64,000 bases of DNA, from the NCBI GenBank assembly GCA_025594325.1, contig JANHCV010000010.1, positions 1,054,001 to 1,118,000 on the forward strand, in the 5' to 3' direction. A model generated the notes under the pieces. It was not told the origin of the DNA. It saw nothing but the letters and a program-made list of their open reading frames with translations, and searched no databases. Positions 55,590 through 64,000 of this stretch are shown here, piece after piece; position 1 is the stretch's first letter, and each line of letters starts with the position of its first letter. The stretch is from Blastocladiella emersonii ATCC 22665 (Eukaryota; Blastocladiomycota; Blastocladiomycetes; Blastocladiales; Blastocladiaceae). Both the position numbers and the translations under genes were made by a program.

Positions 55590-57241
55590 ATGTCTGAGGG
55601 CAAGCCCCATCTTTCGATCGTCATCTGCGGCCACGTCGATTCCGGCAAGTCGACCACCACCGGTCGCCTGCTCTTCGAGCTCGGCGGTACGCATCACCTC
55701 GCCGCTCGCTCCCCGCCGCCGTCGCTGCCCGCGCGCATCTCGACTCGACTCGACTCGACCCGCGCGGCGCACCGATCGGCCTTGACGGTCCCGATCCGCC
55801 GCCCGGCACCTCGTCCGAGTGCATGCATGCATGCATTCATCGAGGCCTTCGGGCGGCAGATCGGCGTCCCTCGCCCCACTCGCCCGCACACCCGTACGGT
55901 GGACTCGCACTCACTATCCATCTCCCTCCCCGCCGTCCTCCAGGTATCCCCGAGCGTGAGATGGAGAAGCTCCGCGCTGAGGCCGATGCTCTCGGCAAGT
56001 CGTCGTTCGCCTTCGCCTTCTACATGGATCGCCAGAAGGAGGAGCGCGCTCGCGGTGTCACCATCGCCTGCACCACCAAGGAGTTCTTCACCGAGAAGTG
56101 GCACTACACCATCATCGACGCCCCCGGCCACCGCGACTTCATCAAGAACATGATCTCGGGTGCCGCCCAGGCCGATGTCGCCCTCCTCATGGTCCCCGCC
56201 GACGGTAACTTCACCACGGCTATCCAGAAGGGTGACCACAAGGCCGGTGAGATCCAGGGCCAGACCCGCCAGCACGCTCGCCTGCTCAACCTCCTCGGTG
56301 TCAAGCAGCTCGTCGTCGGTGTCAACAAGATGGACTCGGACCCCGCTGGTCCCTACAAGAAGGAGCGCTACGACGAGATCTCGGCCGAGATGAAGGACAT
56401 GCTCATCAAGACCGGCTGGAAGAAGGACTTCGTCGAGGAGTCGGTCCCCGTCATCCCTATCTCGGGCTGGATGGGCGACAACCTGCTCAAGCAGTCGACC
56501 AACATGACCTGGTGGGCTGGCCAGGAGGTCAAGCACCCCAACGGCAAGAAGGTCAAGATCGTGACCCTCCTCAACGCCCTCAACGACTTCGCTGAGCTCC
56601 CCGCTCGCAAGTCGGGCTCGCCCCTCCGTGTCCCCATCTCGGGCATCTACAAGATCAAGGGTGTCGGAGATGTCCTCGCCGGCCGCGTCGAGCAGGGTAT
56701 CGTCACCCCCAACAAGGATGTCGTCTTCCTGCCCACCCACACCACCGCCACCCCCTGCGCTGGTAAGGTGTTCACGGTCGAGATGCACCACAAGAAGGTC
56801 GAGAAGGGCGAGACTGGCGACAACGTCGGCATGAACATCAAGGGTCTCGACAAGAACAACATGCCCCGCGTCGGTGACGTCATGATCTACAAGGAGGACG
56901 CCACCCTCAAGGCCGTCAAGTCGTTCACCGCCCAGATCCAGACGCTCGACATCCCCTCGGAGGTCAAGCCCGGCTACTCGCCCATCGGCTTCGTCCGCTG
57001 CGGTCGCTCGGCCTGCAAGATCACCAAGATCAACTGGAAGATCGGCAAGGAGACCGGTCGCAAGAAGATGGAGTCCCCCCACTCGCTCAAGGCCAACGAG
57101 GCCGCTGAGGTCGTCTTCGAGCCCATCCAGCCCCTCGTCGTCGACACCTTCGGCAACTGCGAGGGTCTGTCGCGCATTGCCTTCCTCGACGGCAACACCG
57201 CCGTCATGCTGGGCAAGGTCGTCGCTGTTGAGCACAAGTAA
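55590..57241 (+). CDS. TEF1: Translation elongation factor 1-alpha
   Basis: GTPase that delivers aminoacyl-tRNA to the ribosome. Exons 55590-55686 and 55944-57241 give 464 residues. The intron (257 nt, GTACGC...CCAG) is by far the longest in the window and sits after FELGG, close to the N-terminus, typical of highly expressed genes. It contains (TCGAC)4 and (GCAT)n microsatellites. Motifs: [20 protein letters not shown] (G1), [31 protein letters not shown] (G3), GVNKMDSD (G4) and PISGWMGDN. Domain 2/3 sequence follows ([20 protein letters not shown]) and the end is VAVEHK. Codon use is more strongly biased (more GTC/AAG/TCG) than neighbours, as expected for an abundant protein. It is canonical EF-1alpha, not the EFL variant. 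Confidence 0.98.
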
Positions 57242-59137
57242 ACCACTCGTCCTCCCGCTGGGCGTGGTTCACTAGTATCCTCGGTAGCGGCGGTCGCGCA
57301 CCTAAAGCGCTCGCCTCCTTCATCTTCCCTATTGCTTTCTTGTCCTCCCTCTGTAACAAGTGGAATCAATGAAGTGAAAATTGTTGGAAAACCGATCCTT
57401 GTCTTTTCTCGCTCTGAGCGTCTCTGAGATTCTTTCTGCTTGCCCACTGTACCCGAGCCGCGTCCTTAACATTGTCGCTGGTTCACACCGCTTGGAAAGA
57501 GCTCTCGGTTTCCGCGCTGCTTGTACAACAACCTTAAAGTGACACGGCTCGGGCGACTCGTTGCGCCACGGGCGAGTGAACCGTCCGGCGATGGTCAAGC
57601 CTGCAGCTCTTGCCCTTCGCTGCTCGCTCCCTCACACAAACCGCGCCGAGAAGATGTTCGCGCATGTCCATGCGCTGCGTGCATGGCTCTCGAGAGGGAA
57701 CTCCGGAGGGGAGCGCGACTTATGGCACCGTTGACGCTCGAACGACCACCGTGGCCCAGCCGCGGTCGTCGCGGCCGTCGCGGCCATTCGCGCGCAATCG
57801 CGGCTTCTGCCTCGAATGAACGGCTCTGCCCGCTTACGAGGATGTGAGTGATCGCGTGGGGAGCGTATTCATGCTCATTGCGGCGCTCTCACCATGCGCA
57901 AGGGTCGCAAAAGTGCCTGCCGAGTGATGGTCGGTGTGACGCGCCGCTGCTTGGTCGCGACTGGCTCACGGCTCGCGGCCGAGGTCAGCTCTCGCCGCTG
58001 GTCGGCACTCAACTCTTTGCCAAGCATGATGAAGGAGTGTACAATTGAGTCAGTCTGTATGTTTAAAGCGAGGTGGTGGGAAAGCCAGCAATGATGAGCG
58101 GTTCCAACGCTAGCGAAACTTCGCTGGAAGTGGTGCTCATCTCACACCCACATCGCGCCGTGCGGGTTGATATTTCGAACGTGTCGGTGGGGCGGGTGAG
58201 CAAATGCGCGCCAGGGTTGTCAGTGCGATGCATTAGTGGTGCCGGGCGGCGAGCGAGATAGCGACGACAGCGCTGAACGTTTAGGTTGCGCGTCGTGCTT
58301 GAAACTAATGCTAGACCTTGAGGAGGATGTCCAACTTGTGAGCTCTCGATTGCCGCAGCCTCCCTTGCTCCTTGATACGACCCCGCCGGCAGTTGGGTGG
58401 TCAGGAAGACACGCGATGGTCATGTGCACGTGAAAGGCTGATCGCGCTGAAGCCACTGCGGCACCGCGATACCTCTCGCGCCCGTCATGCCAACGGCAGA
58501 AGCAAGTGCGCAACAAGCTCAAACGTAGGGTAAGACACAGCTCAGCACAAAGCCTGTGGAACATCAGGCCGGACACGCGACACGCCACATGTCCCGTCCA
58601 GTCTCCCAGCGCGCTTGCACATATGAGGTCCAGTCGTTTCCAACCGCAGACTTGGGCCGTCGCACATCTGGGAACCTCACTGAGCGGCGAGGGGGTTACC
58701 TACACTTCTAGGACACACTGAACTTCCAAGCGCACTTGATGTGAATGCGGGTGCCCTTATCATGGCTCGCTATATCTCGCGGGGGCTCAGGGAGCTCAAG
58801 CTATCCGAGTGCGAGATCGGCGAGACGGGCAACGATGCCCTGCAGCTCGCCGTGCGGCGGCAGAAGACTCCGTTGTACTTCGATCCGTGACTCTTGTCGC
58901 CCGTGATGGCTGTCAGGTCCGCGCTGGTACACAGTAAATAATTAACATGTGGTCAAGCCGTGGGAGATTAGTGTTATCCGAAGGTGATCGCGCAATACAA
59001 GTTAACTTAACTTTGGGCCGCGACCGGCCATCATGGCCATGGCCATGGTGACAGCGACACGTCCCCCGCGCAGTCGCCGCCCTTCCGCCTTCGCTCTTGT
59101 TCTCGCAACGACCAGATCCGTCTACATGTAATATATC
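57242..59137. other. Gene-poor stretch downstream of EF-1alpha
   Basis: About 1.9 kb without an intact gene. It holds the EF-1alpha 3' flank, low-GC sequence with short inconsistent frames, an LRR-like fragment (58684-58890) and palindromic GGCCATGGCCATGG near 59034-59047. Confidence 0.5.
58684..58890 (+). pseudogene. Leucine-rich-repeat fragment
   Basis: A 68-codon open stretch after a stop at 58681-58683 reads ALDVNAGALIMARYISRGLR followed by ELKLSECEIGETGNDALQLA. That is the N..G...LA..L..L..L.LS.C.IG..G..AL pattern of ribonuclease-inhibitor-type LRRs. It ends after QKTPLYFDP at a stop at 58888-58890. Only about one and a half repeats remain and there is no upstream partner, so it is probably a relic of an LRR or F-box/LRR gene. 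Confidence 0.45.
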
Positions 59138-61564
59138 TCACCCTCTTCTCCCCAGCTCGTCTCGAATCTCGCGCACCCTCGCGACAAACCGTTCCCTCGC
59201 CGCGCCGACTTGCATCGGCGGCCGCTGCAAGCGCTCGGCAAACTCACGCCACGATCGCACGTCGGGTTCTTGGCCCGGATCCACCGCCGCCTCCTCTTCT
59301 CCATCGTCGTCGCCGTGGCCGAGCGACTCGCTCGACTCGGACGCGGCGGGGGTCGGCGAGGCGAGCCGAGCGAGGCGCGCGTCGTGGGCGGCAGCGCCGC
59401 GGTGTCTTCGCAGCTCGGCGAGCGCGGCGGCGAGGAGCTCGTCGTAGGCTTCGACGAGGGGCAGGTCGAGGTCTGGTTCGGACACGGGCGCAGAAGTGGA
59501 TGGATTTGGTGGTGGCGGTGCGGGGCTGGTAATCGTCTCGGTCAACGGCGCGTCGTGCAGGGGGACCGGATCCGACAGCGTGGCGACAACGGCAGCTGGG
59601 CCGACTGGCGGTGCGTCGGGCGAGAGCAGCGGCGAGGGAGGCAATGGCGGCGGGATCCACGTCTCGCTCATCTCGTCGTCCGCGACCGATTCGGCAAGCA
59701 GCGCTTGCTCGCGCTGTTCCGCGATCGAGCTGCCGAGCGTCACCACATCCCGCCGCACCTCGAGCACCTCCGACCCCGCGTCATCCCGCGGCACCGGCGA
59801 CGCAGGCAGCGGCGGCATCCACGGCGCGACCGCGTCGCCGACGCGCGCGAGGACGTCTGCGACCCCCGCGTCAGCCGCATCGACGTGCGCGAGCAGCACC
59901 GCGCGCGCGGCCCGCGCCACGTCCGTCTCCTGTACCCCCGCCGCCGTCGCAGCAGCGTCACCGACGTACTCGCGCGCCCACGCCAGCACACCAGGAGTTG
60001 GCGGCGGGTCCGCAGCAGCAAGTTGCGCGGGAAGGTACGCCGCGATCTGCTTGTCGACCTCGTCACGCCGCGCTTGCTCCTCGGCCTCGGCGGCATCGAG
60101 TGCGGCGCGGACAGCCGCGACGGACGCGTCGAACTGGGCACGTCGGTCCCGCTCGGCGAGCCACGCGAGCGCCGCGGGGAGCGCGCGGTAGGCGAGGCTG
60201 GCGAGGGTAGCGCGCGCGTTGGCGAGATCTAACGACGCGGTCTCGTGGACGAGCGAGGCGAGGCGCGCGGCGGCGGGGATGGCGCGGGCGAGGCGGTGGG
60301 CTGAGGCGGCGAGCGACGCGAGGGCGGTGGTGTTGGTGTCGAGGGCGGCGGGGAGGTCTAGGTCAGGTGCGGCGCGGAGCTGGGCGCGGGTGTGTGGGAG
60401 CTCGGGTGGCGGGGTGGAGGGGCCGTGCGGGGCGAGGAGCGCGGTGCGTTGGCGGGTGTAGTTGTGCATGCGCTCTACAAGGAGGTCGAGGGTGAGTCTC
60501 TCGCGGCGCAAATTCAGTGAAGGAACGGCGTACCAATACACTCGCGAAACCTCGCGACCGCCGTGCTCGTCTCGCCGAGCACATCCATCCCACCGCCGCC
60601 GCCGCCGCGTATTCCGGGCCACGCTGCGAGCCGGTCGAGATCACGCGCGTACCGGTCGCCGTCCTCGCGCGCGCCCGCGACGAGCGCCTCAAGCTGCGCC
60701 TGCTCGTCGGGCGGCGGGAGCTTGTCGACGAGCGCGTCGAACCGGCGCCTGAGCGTAGCCCACGCGCGTTCCTGGACGCGGAGGCGGTCCCAGTTCTCGG
60801 CGTCGTCGACGTCGATGGGGCTGGTAACCGCGGGTTGCCCATCGCCGAGGACGAGCGAGGACGCGGACGGGCCCGCACTCGCGCTGGTGACGCTGCTGGT
60901 GCCGCTGCTGCTGTCGCGGCGGAACAGGATGGCGGGGTTGAAGGCGACGGGGGTGTCGACGCGCAGCGGGACGGACCCGGGCGAGGATGAGCCGGCCGCG
61001 AGTGGCGGTGGCAGGTGGCCCGACATGGCGAGCGGGGTCAGGGTGCCCGCGCGCGGCGACGAGGTGGCGGCCGACGACGACGAGCGGTTACCCGCAGTGT
61101 ACTCGGCGGGCGGGAAGGCAAAGATGGGCAAGTCGGGCTACACCACCACCTCCTATTCGTCAGTCGCGGGTGAGACCGCATCACGCGGCGGCGCTTGAGA
61201 CGCACCCTACCATGGATCGGTCGCGGAGCGCGGCGGCCGTGTAGGCTGCCCAGGCGGTGGGCGAGAGCGACGAGCCGTCGGGGAGCAGCCACAGCGTGCG
61301 CTGGGCGAGCGCCGCGAGGGCGTGCGGCGGCAGCGACGACGGGCCCGCCGCGGGTGTGAACAGGACGGCGGCGAGGCGCGGCGGGAGCGCATCGGCCGTC
61401 GCGGAGAGCGGGACCGCGGTGCGGTGCACGGTGCCTGACGGAAGGTGCACGCGCAGGTGGCACAGGTCCGTCGCGACGGGGACCGGCATGGTGCGGCGGG
61501 CCGCCGGGTCCGACTCGGGCGTCGGGGTCCGCGTTCGCGCGGTGAGGGTTGCATTGGATGCCAT
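59138..61564 (-). CDS. Possible Atg11/FIP200-type autophagy scaffold
   Basis: Exons in coding order 61564-61211, 61137-60534 and 60474-59138 give 764 residues (donors GTAGGG and GTACGC, both acceptors GTAG). The N-terminal 130 residues have a ubiquitin-like look: HLRVHLPSGTVHRTAVPLSA, then LWLLPDGSSLSP, and across the first splice DRSM joined to PDLPIFAFPPAEY. This recalls the NPIFLF segment at the end of the FIP200/Atg11 N-terminal domain. The middle is long helical, heptad-rich sequence (WATLRRRFDALVDKLPPPDE; RERLDALVAG-type; ARFREC joined to IERMHNYTRQRTALL). The C-terminal third is Pro/Ala-rich with short acidic stretches, then a final helix (RSWREFAERLQRPPMQVGAA). The coiled-coil gene is well supported; the Atg11/Atg17/FIP200 label is inference from domain order only. 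Confidence 0.6.
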
Positions 61565-62037
61565 GGCCCAGGTCTCAGTTACATTCCGCCGCCAGTCGTG
61601 TGATGGGAGAGCGAAAGCGACGCGGCGACAACGACACGGTGTCCAGCGTGGCGGCGCGGCACACGTGATGCGCCACTCTCACGCGGGTCGGTGCAGCGAA
61701 GCGAGCGGCTTTGCGGGTCGCACGGCCGCGCGGCGACGCTCCCCTCGCCGATGCCATCGAATGCAGACTGCCGCGACGCTGGAGGGCCAAGAATTTGCCA
61801 CGCAACGCCCACGAGTGTCCCCTATAACGCCCGACCGCCACGTTGCACCAAGCTAGAGCGCCGCGCAGAACTGAGAGAGGTGCGGCCGCCGTCGCTCGCC
61901 AATCACCGCGCTGCGCTGCTCGGAACCCTTTGACTCACTGCGTGCCCCGCCACCCGGCCACCGCCACCCGGCCATCGCCACCCGGCCACGGTCCATGGCC
62001 ATCGCTGAACAGACACCACCACCACATCGAGTGAGCA
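61565..62037. promoter_or_regulatory. Divergent promoter between the coiled-coil gene and EXO1
   Basis: 473 bp. Three tandem copies of a 14-bp unit, CGCCACCCGGCCAC with one T variant, lie at 61948-61989, followed by GGTCCATGGCCATCG just before the EXO1 leader. No gene is supported. Confidence 0.55.
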
Positions 62038-64000
62038 ATGGGCATCACCGGCCTGCTGCCCGTGCTCGAGCCGGCGGTGCGCAAGACGCACCTGTCAGCG
62101 TTCCAAGGGCAGACGGTGGGCGTCGACGGGCACGTGTGGCTGCACCGCGGCGCGTACGCGTGCGCGGCCGAGCTCGCGCGGGGCGAGCCGACGTCGCGCT
62201 TCCTCAACTACGCGCGCCGCCGCCTGGCGCTCCTCCAAAACCTCGGCGTCACGCCGTACGTGGTGCTCGACGGCGCCCCGCTGCCCGTCAAGCGCGGGAC
62301 CAACGCGTCGCGCGCCGAGCGCCGCGCCGAGAACCTGGCGCGCGCGCACGCGCTCGAGGCGCAGGGCGACGCCGCCGCCGCCGACAAGCACTTCAAGGCG
62401 TGCATCCGCGTCACGCCCACCATGGTCCGCGCGCTCGTCGCCATGCTGCGCGCCGCCGGCGTCGCGTACCTCGTGGCGCCGTACGAGGCCGACGCGCAGC
62501 TCGCGTACCTCGAGCGGTCGGGGCTCGTCGACGCGATCCTCACCGAGGACTCGGACCTGCTCGTGTTCGGGTCGCGCCGCGTGCTGATGCGGCTCGAGGA
62601 CGACGGCGGGTGCCAGCTGCTCGAGCGCCGCGCCGTGCGGTCCGCCGTCGCCGAGCCCTACGACCTGCGCCGGTGGCCGCTGCAGCGGTTCGTCGACTGG
62701 TGCGTGCTGTCCGGGTGCGACTACCTGTCGTCGGCGCGCGGCGTCGGGCTCGCCAAGGCTCACAAGTACATTTCGTCGGTGTGCTCGCGCGACCAGTGGG
62801 ACTGGGACCGCGGCATCTACCACGACCTCGAGCGGTCCGCCGGCGAGCCGTACGTCTACCACGACGACTCGGACCCCGAGGATGACCACGGCCACGCTCC
62901 CGCCGCCTCGTCCGCGTCGCCGGGCTACCGCTCCGATACCCTTTCGCGGTGCATCAAGTCCATGGTATTCAAATCCCAATCCATCCCCGACGGCTACACC
63001 AAGGACGCGCTCCGCGCGCGCCTGACCTTCCGCCACCAGCGCGTCTTCTGCCCGCGCACCCGCGAACTCGTCCTGCTGCGCCCGTGGCCCGACCTCGCCC
63101 ACCCGGCGCGCCTGCACGCCAACTCGGACTACGTCGAGCTCGGCCTCGCCGACACCCACCCGGACCACATCCGGTTCCTGGGCCCGTGGTGCGCCCCCGA
63201 GATCGCCCGCGCGATCGCCGCGGGTGACCTCGACCCCGTCACCCTGCGCCCGTACCCGGACGTGGAACCCAGCGCGACACCGGATCTCGCCACGCTCGAG
63301 CTCGCGTCCAGTCTTTCGGCTGCGCAGGAGGAAGAGGAGGAGCCTGTCTCGTCCCCGCCGTCGGCCCCGCCGCGCCTCCTCCGCCCGCCGAGCAACGCGC
63401 CCCGGTCGTCGTTCAACCCGCAGCCGCGGTCCGCCAGGGCGCCCGCGTGGCGCGTGCCCGCCACGGCGGGGCCGGCGCAGCAGCAGACGAGCCGGTTCTT
63501 CACACCCGCCCCACCCTCGGCACCAGCACCCGCGCTTCCCCCGATCGTCTCGCCCGTCATGGACGTGTTCCCGGCGTCGGACCCGGACGTGTTCGACGTG
63601 GGCTCGGACCCGATCTACGACGAGGACTACTACAGCGACGACGGCGAGGCGTACTCGGACGAGATCGCCGTGTTCACCGAGTTTGAGGACGAGGTCGCGC
63701 CCGCTGTGGGCGAGGAGGAGCGTGCTGCCGCGACGCTACCCACGCCCGCGCTCTCGCCGCCGCCACTACCGCCGGCCGTGATACCACCCAAGCCGGCGCC
63801 CGTATCGCCCCCTCGGCCACGCCCCGCCACGGCTGCGGCGGCGGTCGTGGTCAACGTCGACTCGCCTTCCCCACCACCCGCCGCGGCCGTCCCACCACCA
63901 GCAGCAGCACCCGTCGTCGCGGCACCGCGCAACCCGTTCCGGTGGTCGCCCGCGCGGCCCGCGTCCAAGCCTGCGGCGTCGGCGGCGCAGAACGAGGCCC
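62038..64000 (+). CDS. EXO1: Exonuclease 1 (5'-3' mismatch-repair nuclease), 3' end off window
   Basis: XPG/Rad2-family nuclease acting in mismatch repair and long-range end resection. The frame from the ATG at 62038 stays open to the window end (654 codons), with no intron needed. The N-terminal domain starts MGITGLLPVLEPAVRKTHLS, with VDGHVWLHRGAYACAAELAR, VVLDGAPLPVKRGTNASRAE and RRAENLARA. The XPG-I domain has YLVAPYEADAQLAYLERSGL, TEDSDLLVFG, then CVLSGCDYLSSARGVGLAKA (helix-hairpin-helix). The acidic metal ligands (D30 region, LDG, EAD, EDSD, GCDY) are all present. After about residue 380 the protein is Pro/Ala/Ser-rich and disordered, with QQTSRFFTP, a PIP- or mismatch-factor-like motif, and an acidic stretch. 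The stop is beyond 64000. Confidence 0.95.
   Translation, partial: MGITGLLPVLEPAVRKTHLSAFQGQTVGVDGHVWLHRGAYACAAELARGEPTSRFLNYARRRLALLQNLGVTPYVVLDGAPLPVKRGTNASRAERRAENLARAHALEAQGDAAAADKHFKACIRVTPTMVRALVAMLRAAGVAYLVAPYEADAQLAYLERSGLVDAILTEDSDLLVFGSRRVLMRLEDDGGCQLLERRAVRSAVAEPYDLRRWPLQRFVDWCVLSGCDYLSSARGVGLAKAHKYISSVCSRDQWDWDRGIYHDLERSAGEPYVYHDDSDPEDDHGHAPAASSASPGYRSDTLSRCIKSMVFKSQSIPDGYTKDALRARLTFRHQRVFCPRTRELVLLRPWPDLAHPARLHANSDYVELGLADTHPDHIRFLGPWCAPEIARAIAAGDLDPVTLRPYPDVEPSATPDLATLELASSLSAAQEEEEEPVSSPPSAPPRLLRPPSNAPRSSFNPQPRSARAPAWRVPATAGPAQQQTSRFFTPAPPSAPAPALPPIVSPVMDVFPASDPDVFDVGSDPIYDEDYYSDDGEAYSDEIAVFTEFEDEVAPAVGEEERAAATLPTPALSPPPLPPAVIPPKPAPVSPPRPRPATAAAAVVVNVDSPSPPPAAAVPPPAAAPVVAAPRNPFRWSPARPASKPAASAAQNEA

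Overview
The window is GC-rich nuclear DNA of a fungus. It carries about 20 intact protein genes on both strands, 24 resolvable short introns (mostly 55-80 nt, almost all starting GTACG or GTGCG and mostly ending GTAG) and a large amount of gene debris. Fungal markers are a UPF0658-type Golgi membrane protein, a relic with a Rua1-type C-terminal zinc domain, and the SNF2/STH1 architecture. Complex I subunit NDUFA8 excludes the complex-I-less yeasts. An NSUN7-like protein and a possible FIP200/Atg11-like scaffold would fit an early-diverging (zoosporic, perhaps blastocladiomycete-like) fungus, but that placement is inference.

Layout. 0.6-8.3 kb: RPS16 (+), a 4.3 kb gene-poor stretch with diverged duplicated noncoding blocks, RPS25 (-, first exon unresolved), an acidic coiled-coil protein, and SGF29 (-). 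8.7-13.7 kb: a SNF2/STH1-class remodelling ATPase. 14.2-20.9 kb: three minus-strand F-box/ankyrin-like paralogues, all broken by a nonsense codon or frameshifts, yet sharing a conserved 25-bp upstream element. 21.0-25.8 kb: two paralogous seven-helix membrane proteins; the first is split in codon 22 by a 628-bp TIR element with a TA duplication. Between them lie fragments of an EF-hand-like gene and a frameshifted Rua1-like regulator. 26.0-32.3 kb: UPF0658 protein, SDHA flavoprotein and SRPK kinase. 32.3-34.1 kb: a tandem repeat and membrane-protein or terminal-exon relics. 34.3-47.9 kb: a dense run of NOP16, TRS85, KRR1, a class 3 lipase, RRP9 and ETF-QO. 47.9-52.0 kb: decayed sequence plus a 59-aa single-pass membrane protein. 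52.0-64.0 kb: NDUFA8, an NSUN7-like pseudo-methyltransferase, EF-1alpha, a possible autophagy scaffold and EXO1, which runs off the end.

The intact genes are housekeeping: ribosome and ribosome biogenesis (RPS16, RPS25, NOP16, KRR1, RRP9, EF-1alpha), mitochondrial electron transfer (SDHA, ETF-QO, NDUFA8), chromatin (SGF29, SNF2), trafficking (TRS85, UPF0658) and DNA repair (EXO1). Neighbouring genes are often divergent with 0.4-1 kb pyrimidine-rich promoters. The accessory material (ankyrin cluster, seven-helix pair, relics, TIR element) sits in lower-GC islands between them. No CRISPR array, rRNA or convincing tRNA gene was found.
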